A stretch of DNA of 13,336 bases. Origin: ZC4RG30 sp964632365 (GTDB lineage Bacteria > Pseudomonadota > Gammaproteobacteria > Steroidobacterales > Steroidobacteraceae). A model generated the notes under the pieces. It saw nothing but the letters and a program-made list of their open reading frames with translations. It had not been told where the DNA came from and searched no databases. The DNA is taken from assembly GCA_964632365.1 (NCBI GenBank), contig CAZWDR010000071.1, positions 1-13,336 on the forward strand. The letters are read 5' to 3'. Below, one piece after another: positions 7,480 through 12,573 of the stretch. How positions within the stretch are numbered: position 1 is the stretch's first letter; each line of letters opens with the position of its first letter. A program made the translations under genes and the position numbers.

Positions 7480-8745
7480 ATGTCGAACGGAGACGAAGCG
7501 CCCGTGAGCGCGAATGCCGCGCCGGTGACCCGCGTGCGCAAGGCCGCGCTGGTGTTCATCTTCATCACCGTGCTGATCGACGTCCTCGCCTTCGGCGTGA
7601 TCATTCCGGTGCTGCCCGGCCTGGTGCGAGAATTCACCGGCGGTGACTTTGCCGCCGCGGCCGGATGGGTGGGCCTGTTCGGCACGCTGTTCGCGGGCGT
7701 GCAGTTCCTGTTCACACCGATCCAGGGCGCGCTGTCGGACCGCTACGGGCGGCGCCCGGTGATCCTGCTGTCCTGCGTGGGCCTGGGCGCGGACTTCATC
7801 CTGATGGCGCTCGCGCAGTCTCTGCCGTGGTTGCTGATCGCGCGGGTGTTCTCCGGCATGTTCTCGGCCAGCTTCACCACCGCCAATGCATACATCGCGG
7901 ACGTCACCACGGCCGAGAACCGGGCGAAGTCCTTCGGCCTGATCGGTGCCGCGTTCGGCATCGGCTTCATCATCGGGCCGATGCTCGGCGGCTTCCTCGG
8001 CGGCATCGACCTGCGCGCGCCCTTCTGGTTCGCCGCCGCGCTGGCGCTGCTGAACTTTCTCTATGGCTGGTTCGTGCTGCCCGAATCGCTGCCGCCGGAA
8101 CGGCGCACGCAGCGCTTCGACTGGTCGCATGCCAATCCGGTGGGATCCCTGTCGCTGCTGCGCCGGTACCCGCAGGTGTTCGGCCTGGCCGCGGTCATGA
8201 TGATCGCGAACATGGCGCACTACGTGTACCCCAGCGTCGCGGTGCTCTACACCGAATACCGCTATGGCTGGAGCGAGCAGCAGGTCGGCGGCATGCTGGC
8301 ACTGGCCGGACTGTGCAGCGGCATCGTGCAGGGACTGCTGGTCGGCCGCATCGTGCGGCGCCTGGGCGAGCGGCGCACGCTGCTGGTGGGCCTGCTGTGC
8401 GGCGCTGCGGGGTTCACCGTCTATGGATTCGCCGATGTCGGCTGGGGCTTCCTGCTCGGCCTGCCGATCAGCGCGCTGTGGGGCATGGCCACGCCCGCCA
8501 CGCAGTCGCTGATCACGCGCCAGGTGAGTTCAGACGCGCAGGGCCGCGTGCAGGGCGCCCTGATGAGCCTGGTCAGCCTGGTGGGCATCGTGGCGCCGCT
8601 GATGTTCGCGCAGACCTTCGGCCTGTTCATCAGCGACCACGCACCGGTGCACCTGCCCGGGGCGCCATGGCTGCTGGCCGGCGCGTGGCTGCTGGTCGGC
8701 TTCGCCGTGGCCTTCCGCTACGCCCGCGCGCCCGCCGCGGCCTGA
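7480..8745 (+). CDS. TetA-like MFS drug/H+ antiporter
   Basis: This 421-residue, 12-helix major facilitator protein belongs to the DHA1/TetA-type exporters of the inner membrane. The first helix carries the TetA-like LIDVLAFGVIIPVLP (33-46). The loop 2-3 motif A is intact (GALSDRYGRRP, 83-93), AYIADVTTAENRA follows helix 4, and helix 5 has the antiporter motif C (GAAFGIGFIIGPMLGG, 156-171). Substrate cannot be told from sequence; chromosomal members are often housekeeping exporters and do not by themselves mean tetracycline resistance. It begins 33 bases after polA. ATG 7480 has no Shine-Dalgarno sequence, while an in-frame GTG at 7504 has GGAG 11 bases upstream, so the true start may be 8 residues later. 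Confidence 0.9.
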   Translation: MSNGDEAPVSANAAPVTRVRKAALVFIFITVLIDVLAFGVIIPVLPGLVREFTGGDFAAAAGWVGLFGTLFAGVQFLFTPIQGALSDRYGRRPVILLSCVGLGADFILMALAQSLPWLLIARVFSGMFSASFTTANAYIADVTTAENRAKSFGLIGAAFGIGFIIGPMLGGFLGGIDLRAPFWFAAALALLNFLYGWFVLPESLPPERRTQRFDWSHANPVGSLSLLRRYPQVFGLAAVMMIANMAHYVYPSVAVLYTEYRYGWSEQQVGGMLALAGLCSGIVQGLLVGRIVRRLGERRTLLVGLLCGAAGFTVYGFADVGWGFLLGLPISALWGMATPATQSLITRQVSSDAQGRVQGALMSLVSLVGIVAPLMFAQTFGLFISDHAPVHLPGAPWLLAGAWLLVGFAVAFRYARAPAAA

Positions 8746-8756
8746 TTTGTCAGAAT

Positions 8757-8771
8757 CCGGCGACTCGCCGG
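8757..8771. repeat. Small GC hairpin after the MFS gene
   Basis: CCGGCG and CGCCGG form a perfect 6-bp stem with a 3-base loop in the 60-base gap between the MFS gene and the diguanylate cyclase. No T-run follows on either strand, so I do not call it an intrinsic terminator, though it could slow or stabilise mRNA ends. Confidence 0.3.
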
Positions 8772-8790
8772 GTCCCCCGGAAGGGCGTGG

Positions 8791-8796
8791 TATGGT
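8791..8796 (+). promoter_or_regulatory. Possible -10 element for the diguanylate cyclase gene
   Basis: TATGGT lies 9 bases before the ATG at 8806. With normal spacing to the transcription start the message would have almost no leader. There is no convincing -35 at 17 +/- 1 bases upstream. No Shine-Dalgarno sequence precedes the ATG. Confidence 0.35.
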
Positions 8797-8805
8797 GCGC
8801 GGCCG

Positions 8806-10092
8806 ATGAACGACCGGACCGCCACGCCCCCGACCCCGGCGCAGGATGACTGGACGCGAGCGGGCATCGTGTTCGCCTGCGCGATGTTCGTGTTGGCCGC
8901 ACTCGCCGTGGCCGCGATGCTGCGCGACACCGGCGGATTCCTCACCGAAAGTTCCTGGCCGGTGGCGGTGTTCTTCTTCGGCTATGGCCTGTTCACCATC
9001 AGCGTGGGCTATCGCGGGCCCAACCAGCATTACTACTCGTTCGACCGCATCGCCCAGGTGGCCAGCATCCTGGTGCTGGGTCCGGTGGATGCGGCGTGGA
9101 TCAATGGCCTGGCCTCCCTCGTCTATCCGCTGTACCGGCTGCGCCAGGGCGTGCCGGGGCGCAATGTGCTGTATGCCTCGCTGGTGAACTCCGGCGTGAT
9201 GACGCTGAGCGTGCTCGGCGCGGGCCTGCTGTATACCCGCATCGGCGGCGAGGTGCCGTTGCTGACGCTCGATGGCGGCACGGCGATCGCACTGCTGGTG
9301 CTGGTGCTGGTCATGCAGGTGATCAACGACGTGGCGATGCTGGGGCTGAACGTGCTGCTGGGTCGCGGCCGCGCCGACCTGTTCTCGCCGTTCTCCTATG
9401 CGCTGGAGATCGGCGCCTCCGCCGCGGGCACGCTGGTGGCGCTGGTGTTCAATCGCCTGGAACTGCCGGCCGTCGCGCTGCTGCTGGCGGTGCTGGGCGT
9501 GGGCATGCTGGCGCTGCGGCAGTTCGCGGTGATGCGCTACCGCCTCGTCGGCATCGTCGATGAACGCACGCGCAGCCTGCTCGAGAAGACGCTCGAACTG
9601 GAACGCCTGGCCACGCAGGACAACCTCACCGGCCTCTACAACCGCCGCTACGCCGATGCCTGGCTGGCGCAGCAGATCGAACTGGAGTCGCGCCATCCGC
9701 AGCAGCTCACCGTGGCGCTGGCGGACATCGACTTCTTCAAGCAGATCAACGACCAGCATTCCCACGCCACCGGCGACGAGGTGCTGCGCCGGGTGGCAGC
9801 GATCCTGCAGGCGCGATGCCGGGGTTCCGACATGGTGGCCCGCTATGGCGGCGAGGAGTTCCTGTTCTGCTTCCCGGGCACCGGACTGCATGAGGCCCAG
9901 GCGCTGTGCGAGACCCTGCGCGCTGCGGTGGCCGGCGCCAACTGGTCGCAGCTGGGGCTGAAGCGCCCCGTGACGATCAGCTTCGGGCTGGCCAGCGGCG
10001 CGCCCGGCGCTTCGCTCGAGAGCCTGTTGCGCCAGGCGGACCGGCATCTGTACGCAGCCAAGGACAGTGGCCGCAATCGCGTGGTCGCGTAG
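8806..10092 (+). CDS. Membrane-bound diguanylate cyclase (GGDEF)
   Basis: The enzyme makes cyclic di-GMP from two GTP, a signal that favours biofilm over motility. The C-terminal GGDEF domain (about 268-428) looks active: DNLTGLYNRR (272-281), metal-binding D307 in ADIDFFK, and the signature GGEEF at 348-352. The product-inhibition I-site RxxD is present as R339-G-S-D342, exactly five residues before GGEEF. The N-terminal 245 residues hold about seven membrane helices (roughly 19-39, 50-69, 83-110, 121-144, 158-185, 197-217, 221-243), then a short signalling helix (VDERTRSLLEKTLELERLA). The membrane part, with FDRIAQVASILVLGP and VNSG, resembles the uncharacterised sensor modules found on some HD-GYP and GGDEF proteins; its ligand is unknown. 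It is an insertion between polA and the sRNA-engB locus relative to the arrangement I recall from Pseudomonas. Confidence 0.92.
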   Translation: MNDRTATPPTPAQDDWTRAGIVFACAMFVLAALAVAAMLRDTGGFLTESSWPVAVFFFGYGLFTISVGYRGPNQHYYSFDRIAQVASILVLGPVDAAWINGLASLVYPLYRLRQGVPGRNVLYASLVNSGVMTLSVLGAGLLYTRIGGEVPLLTLDGGTAIALLVLVLVMQVINDVAMLGLNVLLGRGRADLFSPFSYALEIGASAAGTLVALVFNRLELPAVALLLAVLGVGMLALRQFAVMRYRLVGIVDERTRSLLEKTLELERLATQDNLTGLYNRRYADAWLAQQIELESRHPQQLTVALADIDFFKQINDQHSHATGDEVLRRVAAILQARCRGSDMVARYGGEEFLFCFPGTGLHEAQALCETLRAAVAGANWSQLGLKRPVTISFGLASGAPGASLESLLRQADRHLYAAKDSGRNRVVA

Positions 10093-10163
10093 GAGCCCAC
10101 GCCGCCGGTGTCCTGGGACAGGATCCACCTAACGATTCTTTAACGTGGAAGCGGTGAACCGGT

Positions 10164-10191
10164 GGAACTTCCCCCGCGGAGGGGCCTCCAA
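10164..10191 (+). promoter_or_regulatory. Sigma-E/AlgU-type promoter
   Basis: The -35 GGAACTT (10164-10170) is a perfect match to the extracytoplasmic stress sigma factor consensus. After a 16-base spacer comes TCCAA (10187-10191), close to the -10 forms TCTGA/TCAAA used by RpoE and AlgU. Transcription would start around 10196-10198. No protein gene lies downstream on this strand before the terminator at 10277, so the product should be a short non-coding RNA. Confidence 0.6.
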
Positions 10192-10196
10192 CTCAA

Positions 10197-10310
10197 TGAG
10201 CGTCACAAGCGCTCCCCGCTTCCCTCCCTGAGCGGGTTTGCTGTCCGGCATCGAGACCTGCCCGACAGCACTTTTGCCCCGGCGGTCACCCCGCCGGGGT
10301 TATTTCTTTT
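10197..10310 (+). ncRNA. Candidate envelope-stress sRNA, syntenic with ErsA/Spot 42
   Basis: About 114 bases lie between the sigma-E-type promoter and a strong intrinsic terminator. Three hairpins can be drawn. H1: GAGCG (10198-10202) with CGCTC (10210-10214), loop TCACAAG. H2: CCCGCT (10215-10220) with AGCGGG (10231-10236), exposing the C/U-rich loop TCCCTCCCTG (10221-10230), which could bind Shine-Dalgarno regions. H3: TGCTGTC (10239-10245) with GACAGCA (10264-10270), a C/C mismatch, then GGC/GCC and a 10-base loop. A CUUUUG stretch before the terminator and a U-rich tail suit Hfq binding. The locus next to engB on the polA side is where enterics keep Spot 42 and Pseudomonas keeps the sigma-22-dependent ErsA. 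Exact ends are estimated, and expression is not shown. No ORF with a coding look is present. Confidence 0.6.
10277..10310 (+). terminator. Intrinsic terminator of the candidate sRNA
   Basis: A perfect 9-bp GC stem (CCCCGGCGG at 10277-10285, CCGCCGGGG at 10291-10299) with loop TCACC is followed by the T-rich tract TTATTTCTTTT (10300-10310). The T-run is only on the plus strand side, so it ends rightward transcription. The engB stop codon lies in the loop and its last codons in the right arm. Confidence 0.85.
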
Positions 10311-10897
10311 CCGGGATCCGAAACCAGCCAGCGCCGCAGCACCTTGCGCGCCTCCTCGAGGCCGATGCCGCGCAGCGCCGAGAACAGCTGCACGGTGGCG
10401 CGCCCGGCCAGTTCGTTCTGCGCGACCTTCAACGCCGCGGCTGCCTGGCCCCGCGAGAGTTTGTCGGACTTGGCCAGCAGCACATGGGTGAAGTCCGGCG
10501 ACCGTCCGGCCCAGTCGAGCAGGCCGAGGTCCATCTCGCCCACCCCCCGCCGGATATCCACCACCACCATCAGCGCGGCGAAGCTGCGGCGTTGCAGCAG
10601 CGCGTCGCCCAAGGGTCCCCAGGTGGCGCGCGTCGCGGCGTTCACCGACGCGTGCCCGTACCCCGGCAGGTCGACCAGCCGGCGCCCCGGAGTGATGTCG
10701 AAATAGTTGTAGAGCTGGGTGCGCCCCGGCGTGCGGCTGGTGCGCGCCAGCCCCTTGCGGGCCAGGATGGCGTTGATGGCGCTGGACTTGCCGGCATTCG
10801 AGCGACCGGCCATGGCCATTTCCCACCCCTCGTCGGGCGGGAACTGGCCGGGCTTGGCCACACTCGTCAGGAACTGGACTTGGGGGAACTGGCTCAA
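10286..10897 (-). CDS. engB: Ribosome biogenesis GTPase EngB (YihA/YsxC)
   Basis: EngB is an essential small GTPase that helps assemble the large ribosomal subunit. All G motifs are visible in 203 residues: G1 GRSNAGKSS (31-39), G2 TSRTPGRTQL, G3 DLPGYGHA, G4 as LAKSDKL (usually TKAD; Lys and Asp kept), and G5 FSALRGIG. The start is TTG at 10897: an in-frame stop lies four codons upstream, the next ATG (residue 27) would cut into the fold, and about 20-30 residues normally precede G1. No Shine-Dalgarno sequence is present, so initiation may be weak. It is transcribed toward the candidate sRNA, and its last codons overlap the sRNA terminator. It is divergent from the cytochrome c4 gene, 80 bases apart. 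Confidence 0.95.
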   Translation of the reverse strand: MSQFPQVQFLTSVAKPGQFPPDEGWEMAMAGRSNAGKSSAINAILARKGLARTSRTPGRTQLYNYFDITPGRRLVDLPGYGHASVNAATRATWGPLGDALLQRRSFAALMVVVDIRRGVGEMDLGLLDWAGRSPDFTHVLLAKSDKLSRGQAAAALKVAQNELAGRATVQLFSALRGIGLEEARKVLRRWLVSDPGKEITPAG

Positions 10898-10928
10898 GTG
10901 GCAGGGGTTTCAACAGGGAGGGCCAGTG

Positions 10929-10934
10929 TACAAT
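10929..10934 (+). promoter_or_regulatory. Possible -10 element for the cytochrome c4-dsbA unit
   Basis: TACAAT is a 5-of-6 match to the -10 consensus in an otherwise GC-rich region, in the 80-base spacer between engB and the cytochrome gene. It would start transcription near 10941 and leave a leader of about 37 bases. A TTGACA-like hexamer (10934-10939) overlaps it, but has no fitting -10 about 17 bases downstream. No clear -35 pairs with TACAAT. Confidence 0.35.
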
Positions 10935-10960
10935 TGACAGGTTTTCCAGCCCGCCTTTTT

Positions 10961-10965
10961 GGGAG
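10961..10965 (+). promoter_or_regulatory. Ribosome binding site of the cytochrome c4 gene
   Basis: GGGAG lies 12 bases before the ATG at 10978, slightly far but one of the few recognisable Shine-Dalgarno sequences in this window. It supports ATG 10978 as the start. Confidence 0.5.
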
Positions 10966-10977
10966 TCTCGACGACAC

Positions 10978-11631
10978 ATGAGGATTGCCGCTTCCGCCCT
11001 GCTCACCCTGGGCCTGATCGCAGGACCCGCCTGGGCCGCCGAAACCGTCGCGCCGCTCACCGGCGATGCCGAAGCCGGCGCCACCAAGGCCGCCACGTGC
11101 ACCGCCTGCCATGGCTTGAACGGCAACAGCGTCACGCCCGACTGGCCGGTCATCGCCGGCCAGAACGCCGTCTATGCGCGCGACCAGATCAAGCGCATCC
11201 GCGATGGCTTGCGTCCGTCGCCGCTGATGCGGCCGATGGTGCAGGACCTCACCGACCAGGACATCGCCGACCTGGCCGCGCACTTCGAGATGCAGACGCC
11301 GACCGGCAACGAAGCAGATCCCTCTTACTGGGAGGCCGGCGAAACGCTGTATCGCTTCGGCGATCCGGAACGCGGCATTCCCTCCTGCTCCGCCTGCCAT
11401 GGCCCGGTGGGTCGCGGCGTGCCGGCCGCAGGTTATCCGGCGCTCCAGGCGCAGCATGCGGTCTACACCGTCAAGCAGCTGAACGACTACGCCGCGGGCA
11501 CGCGCTACAACAAGGACGAGGCCGGCCGCCCGCTGGCGCCGCCCAACGCCGCGATGATGCTGACGATCGCCGAGCGGCTGACGCCCGAGGATCGCCGCAA
11601 TCTGGCTTCCTACATCCAGGGGATGCGCTGA
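10978..11631 (+). CDS. cc4: Dihaem cytochrome c4
   Basis: This periplasmic (often membrane-associated) electron carrier feeds terminal oxidases, often of the cbb3 type. The 217-residue precursor has a Sec signal (MRIAASALLTLGLIAGPAWA, cleavage after Ala20). Two haem-binding CxxCH motifs lie about 96 residues apart: CTACH at 41-45 and CSACH at 137-141. Each half has a candidate axial methionine, near M84/M87 (SPLMRPMVQ) and M193/M194 (AAMMLTIAERLT), giving the two-domain c4 pattern. It begins after a divergent promoter region shared with engB, and the DsbA-like gene starts one base after its TGA. The two are surely co-transcribed, pairing a c-type cytochrome with a periplasmic thiol oxidoreductase as in other gammaproteobacteria. 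Confidence 0.95.
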   Translation: MRIAASALLTLGLIAGPAWAAETVAPLTGDAEAGATKAATCTACHGLNGNSVTPDWPVIAGQNAVYARDQIKRIRDGLRPSPLMRPMVQDLTDQDIADLAAHFEMQTPTGNEADPSYWEAGETLYRFGDPERGIPSCSACHGPVGRGVPAAGYPALQAQHAVYTVKQLNDYAAGTRYNKDEAGRPLAPPNAAMMLTIAERLTPEDRRNLASYIQGMR

Positions 11632-11632
11632 C

Positions 11633-12478
11633 ATGAAGAAACTGCTGCTCGCCTTCGCCGCGTCCGTTGCCCTCGCCGGCTGCGGCCAGAACCAGACGCC
11701 GGCCGGGGCCGAGACAGCCACCGCGCCGCCACCGGCCGCCGCGGAAAGCAACGCAACCACGGCCGCGCCAACGCAGGCCGAGCTCGACCAGCAGGCCAGC
11801 GCCACACAGGAATCAGCCGGCACCACGGCTGCGCCCGACGCGCCGGGCGACACCTCGCTCGAGCGCATGGTCGCCATGCCCGAGAGCGCGCAGCTGCCAG
11901 GCGGCAAGTGGAAGGCCGGCACGCACTACCGTCCCATCTCGCCCGCGCAGCCCACCAATGCCGGCGCCGGCGAGGTCGAAGTCATCGAGTTCCTGTGGCT
12001 GCACTGCGGCGGCTGCTACGCACTGAATGAGCGCGTGGAATCCTGGAGGGGCAAGGCGCCCGCCTGGGTGAAGTTCCGCCAGGAACACGTGATGTGGGGC
12101 CCGAGCCATCGCCTGCTCGGCAAGCTGCTCTACACGCTCGACGCGCTGGGCCGCAATGACCTCGTCGCGAAGGCCTTCGACGACATCCATCGCAACGGCA
12201 ACGCGCTGGTGGGCTCCAGCGAGGCGCAGACCCAGCAGCAGCAGGTCGCCTTCGCGAAGACGCATGGCATCTCCGAGGCGGATTTCCTCGCTGCCTACAA
12301 CGGCTTCGCGGTCAGCACGCGCCTGAAGCGCGCCGAAGAGCTGACCCGCCGCTATCGCGTCGAGCACACCCCGGTGTTCATCGTGAACGGCAAGTACATG
12401 ACCGATGTCGACATGGCCGGCGGCGCCGCGCAGCTGTTGCAGCTGGTGGACGACCTGGCCGCGTTCGAGAAGCGCTGA
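11633..12478 (+). CDS. dsbA: DsbA-like thiol:disulfide oxidoreductase lipoprotein with CGGC site
   Basis: This thioredoxin-fold periplasmic protein is expected to insert disulfide bonds into secreted proteins. It differs from classical DsbA in two ways. It has a lipoprotein signal (MKKLLLAFAASVALAGC, lipidated C17), followed by a 60-residue Ala/Thr/Gln/Pro-rich tether (18-75) before the fold. Its active site is C125-Gly-Gly-C128 (EFLWLHCGGCYALNE) instead of the usual CPHC; the middle dipeptide sets redox potential, so its activity may differ. The cis-proline loop is kept (HTPVFIVNGKY, Pro247), and the helical insertion is typical of DsbA (AFDDIHRNGN...AFAKTHGISEADF). Gly at +2 suggests outer-membrane sorting by the E. 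coli rule. Start ATG is one base after the c4 stop. The family is sure; whether it acts as the main oxidase is inferred. Confidence 0.88.
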   Translation: MKKLLLAFAASVALAGCGQNQTPAGAETATAPPPAAAESNATTAAPTQAELDQQASATQESAGTTAAPDAPGDTSLERMVAMPESAQLPGGKWKAGTHYRPISPAQPTNAGAGEVEVIEFLWLHCGGCYALNERVESWRGKAPAWVKFRQEHVMWGPSHRLLGKLLYTLDALGRNDLVAKAFDDIHRNGNALVGSSEAQTQQQQVAFAKTHGISEADFLAAYNGFAVSTRLKRAEELTRRYRVEHTPVFIVNGKYMTDVDMAGGAAQLLQLVDDLAAFEKR

Positions 12479-12534
12479 AGAAGCGCCCCGCTGCCAGCCA
12501 CTGCACGTCGCATGCTGGCGCCCTTTCCTGCCGC

Positions 12535-12567
12535 GGCGGCACCGACTGAACCGGTGCCGCCCGCTTT
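12535..12567 (+). terminator. Probable terminator after the dsbA-like gene
   Basis: A perfect 10-bp inverted repeat (GGCGGCACCG at 12535-12544, CGGTGCCGCC at 12552-12561) with a 7-base loop sits in the 95-base gap before the corA-like gene and is followed by a short pyrimidine stretch (CGCTTTCTCCC). The T-run is weak, so it may be an imperfect terminator or a structured leader of the next gene; its right arm is 12 bases before that ATG. Confidence 0.5.
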
Positions 12568-12573
12568 CTCCCG

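Noticed and set aside
6037..8220. 727-codon open frame on the minus strand across polA and the MFS gene
   Set aside because: It is rich in His, Arg, Gln and Asp with no domain, lies wholly opposite two certain genes, and is the expected shadow of GC-rich codon use.
8530..10128. 532-codon minus-strand frame opposite the diguanylate cyclase
   Set aside because: It is low-complexity His/Gln/Arg/Ala sequence antisense to a gene with intact catalytic motifs.
10093..10163. Terminator for the diguanylate cyclase in the first 70 bases of the gap
   Set aside because: A small CCTG-GGA-CAGG repeat is there, but it has a 3-base loop and no T-run; I see no real terminator.
10934..10939. TTGACA as a -35 box for the cytochrome c4 gene
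   Set aside because: The bases about 17 downstream (TTTTGG) are not a usable -10, so TACAAT just upstream is preferred.
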